A stretch of DNA of 42,716 nt from CAXTTV01 sp964247295 (lineage in GTDB: Bacteria; Chloroflexota; Ktedonobacteria; Ktedonobacterales; Ktedonobacteraceae), in the NCBI GenBank assembly GCA_964247295.1, contig CAXTTV010000019.1:1-42716 (forward strand). The letters are read 5' to 3'. A program made the translations under genes and the position numbers. Below are positions 15,109 through 23,838 of the stretch, in pieces; position 1 is the stretch's first letter, and each line of letters starts with the position of its first letter. The notes under the pieces were generated by a model, which did no database searches, was not told where the DNA came from, and worked only from the letters and a program-made list of their open reading frames with translations.

Positions 15109-18100
15109 TTACAAATTTTCTAATTTGTCGGCCTCCGCATCGCGGCCTGTGTCTCGCAAGAGGTAAATATACGTTTTTATAACTTGCTTTGTATAGGGAT
15201 GCTCTAATCCTAGAGAATTTTCTAGAATGTGCAGGGCGCGTAGGAAGAGGGGCTCAGCTTCCTGATATAGCTCCTGAAAGAAGTAGATACCTGCCAGGCC
15301 GTAGAGGGAAAGAGCAACCTGAGGATGATCAGGTCCCAACTTTTGTTCGTAAATGTGCAAGGAGCGTAGGAGGAGGGACTCAGCTTCCTGATATTGTTCC
15401 TGGATAATACAGAGGCTAGCTAACCCATTGAGGGAAAGAGCAACCTTGGGGTGCTCAGGTCCCAACTTCTGTTGCTGAATAAACAAAGCCCTTTGGAGGA
15501 GAGGCTCAGCTTCCTGGTATTGTTCTTGGACTTGATATAGGATCGCTAACCCGGCGAGGGAATCGGCAAAAGAAGGATGATCGATCATCTGACCCTTTTC
15601 GTGAATGCGTAAGGCGCGTAAGAAGAGTAACTCAGCTTCCTGGTACTGGTTCAGGCTAATATATAGCATTGCTAAAGTGGTCAGGCAAGCAGCAACATTA
15701 AGGTGATCGGGTCCCAGCTTCTGTTCCCAGGTAAGCAAAGCCCTTTGGAAGAGAGGCTCGGCTTCCTGGTACTTACCTATCTCACGATACAGGTCAGCTA
15801 GATTATAGATGGAAGTGGCAATGAGAGGATGCTCAGGACCCAGTTTCTGCTCCCAGACGTGTAAGGCTCGTTGATAGAAAAGTTCCGCCTCCTGGTATCT
15901 GCTCTGACTTCTATATAAGTTTGCTAACTCCTGGAAGGAAAAGGCAACATCAAGGTGATCAGGTCCCAGCTTCTGCTCTCGGATGTGCAGAGCTCTTTGG
16001 AGGAGAGGCTCCGCTTGTTGATACTGGCCCAACTTGTGATACAGCATTGCTAAATTGGAAAGGGACGTGGCAACGAGGGGATGGTCAGGTCCCAGATGCT
16101 GTTCCCAGATACGCAAAGTACGTTGGGAGAAAGATTCTGCCTCCTGGTACCGGCCCAATGTGAGATACAGGTTCGCTAAATTGTTGAGGGAATAGCCGAG
16201 GCTGGGATGATCAGGTCCTAGTTTTTGTTCGTGAATATGTAAGGCTCTTTGAAAGAGGGCCTCAGCCTGCTGATATCGTCCTAACTCTTGATAGAGACTT
16301 GCTAAANNNNNNNNNNNNNNNNNNNNNNNNNNNNNNNNNNNNNNNNNNNNNNNNNNNNNNNNNNNNNNNNNNNNNNNNNNNNNNNNNNNNNNNNNNNNNN
16401 NNNNNNAAAGAGGGCCTCAGCCTGCTGATATCGTCCTAACTCTTGATAGAGACTTGCTAAATTAGAGAAAGATGCAGCGACATTGGGATGCTCAGGCCCC
16501 ACGTGTTGTTCCCAGATGTGCAAGGAGCGTTGAAAGAGAAGTTCAGCCTGTTGGTACTGGCCCCAGCCAAGATACAAGCCTGCTAAACCGGAGAGAGATA
16601 TGGAAACATCGGGATGTTCGGGCCCCGAATTTTGTTCGTCAATGCTCAAGGCGCGTAGGAAGAGGGACTCGGCCTGCTGATATCGTCCTAACTCTTGATA
16701 GAGACTTGCTAAACCGCAGAGAGATTTGGCGACATCTGGATGTTCAGATCCTAAATTCTGTTCGCGAATGCGCAAAGCTCTTTGGAAGAGGGGCTCAGCT
16801 TCCTGATATTTACTCTGTTTACGATACAGAAGTGCTAACCCGCTGAGGGTTGAGGCAACATCAGGATGGTCAGGCCCTAACTTTTGTTCGCGAATGCGTA
16901 AAGCTCTTTGGAAGAGGGGCCTGGCTTCCGAGTACTGGTCCACTCCGAGGTACAAGACAGCTAATCCATGGAGAGCAAAGGCGACATCAGGATGGTCGGG
17001 TCCTAAACTCTGGTCTCGCATTTGCAAGGTTCTTTGGAAGAGTGACCTGGCTTTCTCATATTGAGCTATGTTTCGCAAATAATGGGCCAGATTCAGGAGG
17101 AGATTTGCCGCCTCTGAAGATGTTACTTCCTGCTGCTCAATAAGCTGGGCAGCGTTTTGGGCCTGAGGTAAGAGAAGTCGGCAAACCTCCCAATTATTTG
17201 CTTCGGTGCCCTCTGGGAAGACTTGATCTACGGCGTTGATGGTGTGTTCGGTCCACTGCCGCTCGGTTTCTTCGTCGAGGGCATCTTTGAGGACGGTCTG
17301 GACGAGCCGATGAATGGTGAGGGTCTTCGACCCCCGATCCCGCTTGAGGAGGGAGTATTTGATGAGTTCGGCTATGGCTTCGTTCCATTGGAAGGGGTCC
17401 TCTGCGATCTCTTTGAGCCTTTCACTCCACTGTCCGGCTGCCTGCTGCACAAGCGATTCAGGGATCTGGTCAGGATCGAGGAAGGCACAGGCCCGAAGCA
17501 GATCGGCTGCCGCTCCACTACTCTCCTCTACGCGCTCAAAAGCCAGTTTCCAGGTGGTTGCTACTGGATCTACATGGCTCCCGGTCTCGTCGCCCCGCTT
17601 CCCAAACAAAGCTGTGCGGGTCTGGCGATCCCTCCGATAGAACTTCAGATACTCACCCACGGTACATTCTGTCTCATGAATATAAGCTCCAGCCTGATCC
17701 AGGGCCAGAGGGAGACCCCCGACCAGTCGCGAGATCTCGCGAGCCGTCTTTTGATCTACCTCTGAAGCTTCCTCTCCATTTTGCTCGCGCTTCAGCAAGC
17801 CTGCCCTCTTCAACAAAAGTTCAGCCCCTACTTGCTCATCAAACTGTTTTATTTGAAGTGGGGAGGCTACAGGTTCTGTTCTCGCCCTGCGGGTCGTCAG
17901 CAGGATAGAGCCTCCTGAATTATCAGGCAGAAACTCTTGAAGGATGGAGAGATCATCGGCGTTATCGAAGACCAACAACCAGCGCGGATTGGAGGCCAGC
18001 CACTGTCGAACGGCAAGCACAATCAGCATCTGATCGGTCTCATACTGTTGGGGAAGGTGGAGGTGCTGGGCGATGGTTACAAAATCTATGATCAAGGTTT

Positions 18101-18458
18101 CACGATGCTCGGCGCGAATCCAGAACACATAGGGATACTGCTCTCGATAGCGGTGGGCATATTCCAGAGCAAGCTGCGTTTTACCGATCCCGCCAAGGCC
18201 ATTAATGGCCTGGATCTGGGTAAGGGCTGTGGTCTGGCCCTGCTCCAGGTTCCGGTGCAGCTCCTCGATGAGATCCTCTCGACCCAAAAAGAATGGATTG
18301 CGCCTGAAAGGCACCATCCAGATCTTATCAGGAGGCGGCTCCTGTGGCTCCTTCTGATAGAAATGCTGGGTAATCTGGTTGCCTTCCCCAATGATCAGCC
18401 CCTGGGTGTAGCCACTTACGTGAATAGTATATTTTCCAGCATCATCCATACTGCTCAT
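15109..18458 (-). CDS. NB-ARC/TPR STAND NTPase (NLR-like), interrupted by an assembly gap
   Basis: This is one gene; the 100-N gap at 16307-16406 shifts the frame artificially. The N-terminal 40 residues carry a short motif, GLIIGEGNQIT at 20-30. The NB-ARC ATPase follows, with NPFFLGRED, Walker A GLGGIGKT at 87-94, Walker B WLLVFDNADD at 160-169, GSILLTTR at 183-190 and GLPLALDQAG. A helical linker leads to more than a dozen 42-residue kinesin-light-chain-type TPRs, such as LGPDHPDVASTLSGLALLYR. STAND proteins of this plan act as ligand-triggered oligomerising switches; bacterial NLR-like members include antiphage sensors. The start at 18458 (MSSMDDAGKYTIHVSG) follows AGGG. Neighbouring genes do not encode an obvious effector. 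True TPR number is unknown because of the gap. Confidence 0.9.
15170..17060 (-). repeat. Tandem 126-bp repeats encoding TPRs
   Basis: The stretch repeats with a 126-bp period (42 codons). Recurring words include AAGAGNGGCTCAGCTTCCTG and GCTCAGGTCC on the plus strand. Neighbouring units are near-identical at DNA level around the gap, showing recent duplication or gene conversion. Confidence 0.85.
16307..16406. other. Assembly gap of exactly 100 N
   Basis: A placeholder-length gap flanked by the same roughly 50-bp sequence on both sides (16253-16306 and 16407-16460). The repeats caused the break. The size is therefore arbitrary and the frame difference between the flanks is an artefact. Confidence 0.97.
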
Positions 18459-18594
18459 CAGGGCATCCCTGCTTTCCCTTTATTCTTTTTCCGGCGACTT
18501 CCCACACGATAAAAAGTATATTCGTCTATTGGGATATTTTCAACTTGACTGAGTGTTTCTGTTTCCCAACGATGCACGCATCGGTACCTACAAA

Positions 18595-18603
18595 TGCTAT
18601 AAT
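18595..18603 (+). promoter_or_regulatory. Extended -10 promoter, probably giving a leaderless mRNA
   Basis: TGC-TATAAT at 18595-18603 is a perfect extended -10 element. The ATG at 18610 begins 7 nt after it, where transcription should start. No convincing -35 box and no ribosome binding site are present. Confidence 0.65.
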
Positions 18604-18609
18604 CAATCC

Positions 18610-19941
18610 ATGAGATTTAGCAAGAAATCTTTTACACTGGTCCTACTTTGTCTGGTCCTGCTTACCGCGTGCGGTGGGGATAATCCGCTGGCGGGAAAGG
18701 GAACAGGTGCCCCTGATGATCACTGCGCACCTGTGGGTAAAATCGTGGTTGGACAGGATCGGGCCCATCTTCCTTCCGCTGATGGAGATTGGACAATGTT
18801 TCGCGGTGATCCCCAACACATAGCACGAGCAGTAGGGAGTGCTAGCACGCTGAAACCTGCCTGGTCGTACTGTACAGGCGCAGCCGTTTTTTCTTCGCCA
18901 GTGGTGCATAATGGCGTAATCTATATAGCTTCGACCGATACAACGGTAACTGCCTTATCTATACAGCAGCCGCGTGTACTCTGGCGTTTTCGTGCTGACT
19001 CCCCGATATATAGCACGCCCGCAATCTCCAATGATATCCTCTACATAGGTTCCCTCAACGGGACGTTTTACGCCTTGAATATCCATAGTGGACGAGTATC
19101 CTGGCAAAAGCGAATAGAGACAAACGGAGCTAGGATCTGGTCCTCGCCTGTTGTTGCGATGGGTGTGGTCATATTTGGTGTGGCCTCAACCTTGCAAGAG
19201 CAGCCAAAGGTGCCGGGCCAGGTTTTTGCTCTGGATGCCTCGACTGGTCAGGAGCGCTGGCACATCTACACAGAGGCTCATGCCGCGCCGGGATCAGGTA
19301 TCTGGAGTTCTCCAGCCGTGAATGCATCGCAGCAGGCAGTCTATGTCGGTACCGGCGATCCCGATGATGGAGTGCAGGCTTTCCATCTGCAAGATGGGCG
19401 GCTGTTATGGCACTGGCGTTCCGTCAAAAAAGACGTAGGGGACACCGACGTTGGAGCCGGTCCATTGCTGTTCACAAACGCTCAGGGAGCCGAGTATGTT
19501 GTAGTGGGTGGGAAGGATGGCAATCTTTATAGCCTGGATGCCTCGACGAGGAAGGTTCTCTGGCAAAAGCGGATCGGTGCTCAAATATATAGTTCGCCTG
19601 TCTATGCTCAGAGTGTGCTCTACGCGATTGGGGTTGATGGAAAGAGCGCGACCTGCTGGGCGCTGGATGCTGAGACAGGACAGGCTCGCTGGCAGTTTCA
19701 CATCCCTGTAATGGGATACTCGTCGCCCGTTATCGCTGGTCAAACGCTTTACGTTCCTACCGGGAACGGCTTTGGGCCAGGAGCCGGGGGGATATATACT
19801 CTGAATGCCGTTAATGGGCAGGTACTACAATACAACGATCTACATAATACCGCCAGCTCTTCACCCGCAGTGTTAGCCTCCTGGCTTTTTCTGGGTATGA
19901 ATAATGGGAAGCTAGAGGCCTTTACCCGTGATGGCGGTTGA
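18610..19941 (+). CDS. PQQ-like beta-propeller lipoprotein
   Basis: The 443-aa product starts with a lipoprotein signal: basic MRFSKKSF, a hydrophobic core, and the lipobox LLTAC with C21 as the lipidated cysteine. The rest is a series of PQQ_2-type beta-propeller blades with repeating motifs such as VWALDA/ALNIHSGRVSWQKRI, YALDASTG-E-RW, GNLYSLDASTRKVLWQKRIG and CWALDAETGQARWQFHI. It resembles BamB and quinoprotein dehydrogenases, but I see no dehydrogenase active-site Cys pair or heme motif. It probably sits on the outer face of the membrane as a binding or assembly protein. I chose ATG 18610 because the signal peptide starts there; the upstream frame would include the promoter. Confidence 0.88.
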   Translation: MRFSKKSFTLVLLCLVLLTACGGDNPLAGKGTGAPDDHCAPVGKIVVGQDRAHLPSADGDWTMFRGDPQHIARAVGSASTLKPAWSYCTGAAVFSSPVVHNGVIYIASTDTTVTALSIQQPRVLWRFRADSPIYSTPAISNDILYIGSLNGTFYALNIHSGRVSWQKRIETNGARIWSSPVVAMGVVIFGVASTLQEQPKVPGQVFALDASTGQERWHIYTEAHAAPGSGIWSSPAVNASQQAVYVGTGDPDDGVQAFHLQDGRLLWHWRSVKKDVGDTDVGAGPLLFTNAQGAEYVVVGGKDGNLYSLDASTRKVLWQKRIGAQIYSSPVYAQSVLYAIGVDGKSATCWALDAETGQARWQFHIPVMGYSSPVIAGQTLYVPTGNGFGPGAGGIYTLNAVNGQVLQYNDLHNTASSSPAVLASWLFLGMNNGKLEAFTRDGG

Positions 19942-20026
19942 AAACAGAGAACGGTCTCCACAAAATAGGATCGGAGATCAACCATCTCAGGTAGGGGAGT
20001 CGCGGCTTCCAAGAAGAGCTTACGGA

Positions 20027-20044
20027 GTGGGAGCGTTTTCCCAC
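20027..20044. repeat. Hairpin in the intergenic repeat region
   Basis: GTGGGA at 20027-20032 pairs with TCCCAC at 20039-20044. It is in the 600-bp stretch 19942-20550, which I judge non-coding: overlapping open frames there do not resemble any protein. The stretch also holds the dispersed repeats listed separately. Confidence 0.4.
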
Positions 20045-20237
20045 CTCATCCGAACCCTTGATCCTCTGGTTGCACACTTCTCATCACCAACCCGGTGAGC
20101 GCTACCGGGCCTGGATGCGACCATGGAAAGAGGAGTGCGCCTCGTTCCCCGCTGCTGTTGGGAAATGTCTCAGGATGCCTTGAAGACACGCAGGGAGGAA
20201 CGAAGACGCGCCCTCCGGGCTGCGGTAGGACGGCCCG

Positions 20238-20261
20238 TCGAGCATTGCGAAGACGCGCTGC
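20238..20261 (+). repeat. Dispersed repeat, also at 38002-38025
   Basis: The 24-nt segment beginning TCGAGCATTGCGAAGACG matches 38002-38025 at 21 of 24 positions in the same orientation. Both copies are intergenic and lie beside GGCGCG-type palindromes. Confidence 0.55.
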
Positions 20262-20407
20262 ATCTGGCGCGCAGCGCCATGAGTCACATCCAGCGACCCG
20301 ATATTCTTGTACACCGCCCAAGGCGTGCGCTCCTACTCCACGTGAACAGGTCCTCCCGCGCCTGGGATATTCCAAAGGAAGGGTGTTCTCTCACCTCGCT
20401 ATGGTAT

Positions 20408-20432
20408 GTAGATCGGGTCACGTGTGGACCCG
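20408..20432 (+). repeat. Dispersed repeat with palindromic core, exact copy at 30783-30807
   Basis: A 25-nt segment starting GTAGATCGGGTCACGTG is identical to the complement of 30783-30807. Here the right arm of the palindrome has decayed; at 30777-30807 it is complete. Confidence 0.8.
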
Positions 20433-20550
20433 TGGGAACGGGACGCATCACCTGTTCCCTTGAGAAGCCGACCCATCCAGGAACCTGGAAGACCGGTCCA
20501 CTCCCGTTTGTCGTGGTTGTCCCTCTCCCTCTTGAAATCAGAAAGTCGGT

Positions 20551-21768
20551 TTAAAGCGCCTCAAGTGCCTCAAGCAGCTCCCGGAGGAAAAGCTCCGCGT
20601 CGGTAATCAAGCCAGCCGCCTGGAAGCTACCACGGTCCGCTAGCTTGGTCACGACAGAAGGATTGATATCGACCACGACGGTCCGGACGCTGGCCGGGAG
20701 CAGGTTCCCGGTGGCGATCGCATGCAGCATTGAGGAGATCATCACCGCCATCTCAACCCCAGCCAATGCCTCGCGCATCAAACCTTGAGCTGTGGGCATA
20801 TCGCTAATCACACCCGGCATCGGACCATCATCGCGAATAGAACCGGCCAGTACCATCGGCAGGCCACGCTTGATCGCCTCATAGGTGATGCCCTCGCGCA
20901 GCAGGCCGATCTCGACCGCCTTCTCCAACGACCCAACTCCACGAATGATATTGATGGCTCGTAAGTGATTGCGGTGGCCACCCTCGACCTGTTCGCCCGT
21001 CGTCAAGTTTACACCTAACGAGGTGCCGAACAGAGCTGATTCCACATCATGGGTTACAATCGCATTGCCACCAAAGATCACATGGACATACCCCTGACGG
21101 ATCATCTCAGCCACATAACGACCGGCCCCGGTATGGATTACCGCCGGCCCCATCACAAAGAGCACCTTCCCACCATGATCCCTGATCCCTTTTATCTGCT
21201 GTGCGATCTCATGGATCACCAGGACCTTGGCCTTCTCGGAAGAGACACTGCTCTGCATAAACGCGAAGGCCTCACGCTCGCGGGCGCGTTCATAGGGATG
21301 AACCTTAATGCCTTCATGCCCGACCACCACGCACTCACCCTTCTTCACCTCGTGCATTGGGCGGCAAAACGCCTTGTTGTGCTCCTCGTCGATCACAATA
21401 ATAACATCCATCTCAATGTTCTCGACCGGAATCCACTGACCTTTGACGCGTACCTCGGTAAACAGATTTGTCGTGGAGTAGAAATTAAGAGGAAGCACTC
21501 CCTCCTGTTCGACAATCTCGGTCTGGGCATCGGTCGCGTGTACAAGCGAAGCTCCCAGTTGCTGAAGTTCAGAGATAATCTGATCAAGCTTTTCGGGTTC
21601 GGGAGCCTCCACCTTCAGGCGTACATAGCTGGTATCAGCTTTATGGGCTCCCATGTGAAACTCCTCCACATTAAAGTTTCCACCGCGATCCATAATTATA
21701 TCCCAGGCGCGTGTCAGGACCCACGAGTCAATAATATGGCCGCTCATCTCAATAACTTCACTCGCCAT
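20551..21768 (-). CDS. TIGR00300 family protein, archaeal-type ornithine cyclodeaminase-like
   Basis: The 405-aa protein resembles the TIGR00300 family, with an N-terminal LOR/SDH domain (HIIDSWVLTRAWDIIMDRGG, EFHMGAHKADTSYVRL) and a C-terminal NAD-binding-like part (GGKVLFVMGPAVIHTGAGRY, IFGGNAIVTHDVESALFGTS, GSIRDDGPMPGVISDMPTAQ). Archaeal members of this family act as NAD-dependent ornithine cyclodeaminases (ornithine to proline plus ammonia), and cyanobacterial ArgZ/AgrE proteins carry a related domain fused to an arginine dihydrolase. No dihydrolase domain is present here. I chose ATG 21768 because AAGGATTAAGAAG precedes it and the upstream gene ends 11 nt earlier. It is last in an operon with an HD hydrolase and the Cas4-like pair. 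Substrate is by family only. Confidence 0.85.
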   Translation of the reverse strand: MASEVIEMSGHIIDSWVLTRAWDIIMDRGGNFNVEEFHMGAHKADTSYVRLKVEAPEPEKLDQIISELQQLGASLVHATDAQTEIVEQEGVLPLNFYSTTNLFTEVRVKGQWIPVENIEMDVIIVIDEEHNKAFCRPMHEVKKGECVVVGHEGIKVHPYERAREREAFAFMQSSVSSEKAKVLVIHEIAQQIKGIRDHGGKVLFVMGPAVIHTGAGRYVAEMIRQGYVHVIFGGNAIVTHDVESALFGTSLGVNLTTGEQVEGGHRNHLRAINIIRGVGSLEKAVEIGLLREGITYEAIKRGLPMVLAGSIRDDGPMPGVISDMPTAQGLMREALAGVEMAVMISSMLHAIATGNLLPASVRTVVVDINPSVVTKLADRGSFQAAGLITDAELFLRELLEALEAL

Positions 21769-21779
21769 CTTCTTAATCC

Positions 21780-22349
21780 TTACTTTCGATATTTCTGCCC
21801 AACGGGGCAGATTGGTTGAAATACGCAGGCGCGACATTTAGTAACTTTCTGCTTCTCTAGATGCGGTGGTTGCTCAGCCGAGCTTTGCTCCATCTCACCC
21901 AACAAACGAATGACTTTCCGGCGCAGAGCCGGAGTATAATCAACCTGGAATTCGTGATCGGCATAACGGACAAGCCCATAGGTTGGAGCGATCTCAAAGT
22001 AGTCCTCTAAAATCAGGCAGTACGCACCGATCAGGACAACATGATTACTCGCGGGTTTGGTCAGGCTATTTACCGTCAACTGCAATAGCAGAGGAACCGG
22101 TCTTCCATCGGATAGCTGGACCACAAAGGCTGGTTTGCCTGTTAATGGATACGTTGCGGAGGCTAAAGGCTCCCCCTGCCCATCCGCGTCTTCATAGACA
22201 AGCTTCCCCTCCGGTAGACCCAGAGCCTGGTGACGTGCGGCGACCAGCCTGCGCCTTTGAAGGCGGCGATCATTGAAAATCAGTAATCCCAGGGCGATCG
22301 CGATCAGTACGAACGCGAGCCCGATGGAAAGTAGAGTGCCGCTTAGCAT
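21780..22349 (-). CDS. Membrane-anchored Cas4-like protein, C-terminal half of a split pair
   Basis: The 189-aa protein starts with one transmembrane helix (about 4-25) followed by a basic NDRRLQRRR, so the rest is cytosolic. That rest reads like the Cas4/DUF83 nuclease core: GKPAFVVQLSDGRPVPLLLQ at 71-90 aligns with the usual G-x-P-D ... E-x-K stretch, then SNHVVLIGAYCLILEDYF at 101-118 for the Q-x-x-x-Y helix, GLVRYAD, and C172-x2-C175-x5-C181 as in the Cas4 iron-sulfur site. The catalytic Asp, Glu and Lys and the Gln are replaced, so nuclease activity is unlikely. The family's first, N-terminal cysteine is missing here but is present in the preceding gene. There is no clear ribosome binding site for ATG 22349. 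The family call is from my own motif reading. Confidence 0.65.
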   Translation of the reverse strand: MLSGTLLSIGLAFVLIAIALGLLIFNDRRLQRRRLVAARHQALGLPEGKLVYEDADGQGEPLASATYPLTGKPAFVVQLSDGRPVPLLLQLTVNSLTKPASNHVVLIGAYCLILEDYFEIAPTYGLVRYADHEFQVDYTPALRRKVIRLLGEMEQSSAEQPPHLEKQKVTKCRACVFQPICPVGQKYRK

Positions 22350-22438
22350 ATGAGCTTTGCATACATGCTTAACATGCCTTCTGTCATATTTTATGCCGGG
22401 TCTCTGGATCGGCGCAAGTGATCTAGAGAGGCTGATGG

Positions 22439-22855
22439 TTACCTTGGTAGCAAGAAGGTGATCCCGATACAGATGGCCGCCAGCACCAGTAGAACAGTCG
22501 CGAGTATGAGCAGGCGGCGGGTATAGCCAGTGGTGGGAAAATCGGCAGACGCGAGCGCCTTATCTCCCTCATCTAATTGTTCCGTGAAGGTTGCTTTCTG
22601 ATGGGTCTCCTCATCAAAAGCCCCGTTCTGGAGTAAAAGCTGCTCAAGCATCTGATATTCCGGTACAATTGGTGCATCGGCCCCGTACTCCTGTTCTAGT
22701 TGAACCATCTGCGCGAACAGGGCCTCGTTATCCTCAAAACCATAAGAGCCGAAGCGATTATTCCACCAAATCAGGGGACAGTATTCATATTCGGCGACCT
22801 CTTCGGCTCCAAAAGACGTGCCAGTCTGGGCCTGAGATCGGAAGCGTCTGAGCAT
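22439..22855 (-). CDS. Membrane-anchored Cas4-like protein, N-terminal half of a split pair
   Basis: The 138-aa protein contains FGAEEVAEYEYCPLIWWNNR at about 15-34, which matches the start of Cas4/DUF83 proteins (S-x-x-x-L-x-x-Y-x-x-C-P-x-x-x-Y), including the lone N-terminal iron-sulfur cysteine, here C26. An acidic helical middle follows, then a single transmembrane helix (about 114-136) at the C-terminus, after the basic YTRR. The soluble part should face the cytoplasm. It lacks the nuclease core and the three C-terminal cysteines, which are in the next gene. The ATG at 22855 lies 6 nt after the HD gene's stop, with no clear ribosome binding site, suggesting coupling. I am surer of the layout than of the function. 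Confidence 0.6.
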   Translation of the reverse strand: MLRRFRSQAQTGTSFGAEEVAEYEYCPLIWWNNRFGSYGFEDNEALFAQMVQLEQEYGADAPIVPEYQMLEQLLLQNGAFDEETHQKATFTEQLDEGDKALASADFPTTGYTRRLLILATVLLVLAAICIGITFLLPR

Positions 22856-22861
22856 ATGTTT

Positions 22862-23446
22862 TTACTGTTGAGTGGGTACGGTCTCAACCAGACCCAGTTC
22901 CTCGGCGCGGTCCGACATCGCCTGGATCACATTCGCGATATGTTCATCCAGATCAATCCCCAATTCTTGGGCACCCTGAATGAGATCCTGGCGGTTCACA
23001 CCGGCGGCGAAGCCTTTGGCTTTCATCTTTTTCTTAACCGAAGAGACCTCCAGGCCGATCACACTTTTGGTGGGTCGTACTAATGCCGTTGCTGTCACCA
23101 TCCCGGTAATTTCATCGCAGGCATAGAGCCCTTTGGAGAGCAGATCGGTACGAGGATAGGTTTCGGCATTTAGATCGTTATGGGCGAGGATCGCATAAAT
23201 AATCTGTTCATCATACCCATCTTCTCGGAGCCAGCGGGCCGCTATCTGAGTATGTTCATGGAGTTCGGGGTGTTCCTCATAGTCGCTATCATGGAGCAGG
23301 CCTGTGATGGCCCAGAGTTCCTCGTCTTGCTCGTACTTGCGAGCATAGAATCGCATCGCGGCGGCGACGGAGAGCATATGTTTTTGAAGATTCTCATTGT
23401 GGACATGCCGTCTCATTAGTTGGTAGGCATCATCATAGGTCGGCAT
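22862..23446 (-). CDS. HD-domain metal-dependent phosphohydrolase
   Basis: The 194-aa protein has the HD superfamily metal ligands: an early His in HMLSVAAAMRFYA, the HD pair in ITGLLHDSDYEEHPELHEH, and the later His/Asn in AILAHN, ending with the catalytic region YACDEITGMVTATALVRP. This small HDIG type is widespread in bacteria and is usually annotated as a predicted hydrolase of unknown nucleotide substrate. I chose ATG 23446 (MPTYDDAYQLM), with GAGG about 10 nt upstream, over the TTG at 23461. It is the first gene of the operon holding the Cas4-like pair and the TIGR00300 gene. Confidence 0.9.
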   Translation of the reverse strand: MPTYDDAYQLMRRHVHNENLQKHMLSVAAAMRFYARKYEQDEELWAITGLLHDSDYEEHPELHEHTQIAARWLREDGYDEQIIYAILAHNDLNAETYPRTDLLSKGLYACDEITGMVTATALVRPTKSVIGLEVSSVKKKMKAKGFAAGVNRQDLIQGAQELGIDLDEHIANVIQAMSDRAEELGLVETVPTQQ

Positions 23447-23688
23447 ACGTGTAAACCTCAACTCTACTGGTAGTGGTGGTCTTACAGAGGGTCTCAGGCA
23501 GCATTATAGCATACCGTTTCAGCAGAATAAATGGATACGTTATAGTTGTTGGGCACTCCTTTTTCCCATCAAACTCGCACACGGCCCCGCTGCCCCATCC
23601 AGTCACCGATTTATAGCTCCTAAAAATAAGTATTTTTCTTGATATTGAAAAAGATATATCAAAACATAGTGCTTTTTTAAGATTTATG

Positions 23689-23697
23689 TGTTATGAT
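23689..23697 (+). promoter_or_regulatory. Extended -10 promoter of the zinc-ribbon/bS21 operon
   Basis: TGT-TATGAT at 23689-23697 is an extended -10 element. A start near 23704 would give a leader of about 135 nt before the ATG at 23839. The -35 position is weak. Confidence 0.45.
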
Positions 23698-23800
23698 AAG
23701 AAACGTTGTATGGTGCAGTGTTGCTTGGAGTGATTTAAGAAGTCTGTTGCATCCCCGCGCGATACGATACAAAGAACCATCATTAGAGATTTTAGCAATC

Positions 23801-23816
23801 AGGTTTTAAAAAACCT
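23801..23816 (+). repeat. Hairpin in the leader of the zinc-ribbon gene
   Basis: AGGTTTT at 23801-23807 pairs with AAAACCT at 23810-23816 around two As, about 22 nt before the start codon. It may affect translation of the downstream gene. Confidence 0.4.
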
Positions 23817-23838
23817 AAAAGAAGCGAGAAACAGAAAC

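Noticed and set aside
15109..16158. A separate TPR-only gene
   Set aside because: The TPR frame stays open upstream to the 100-N gap, so this is the 3' part of the NB-ARC gene.
20123..20554. 143-codon open frame in the repeat-rich gap, and overlapping frames on both strands
   Set aside because: Composition is unlike protein, several frames are open at once because of high GC, and the DNA is shared with other non-coding repeats.
21780..22855. A CRISPR-Cas locus, suggested by the Cas4-like proteins
   Set aside because: No other cas gene and no repeat array is present; the neighbours are metabolic.
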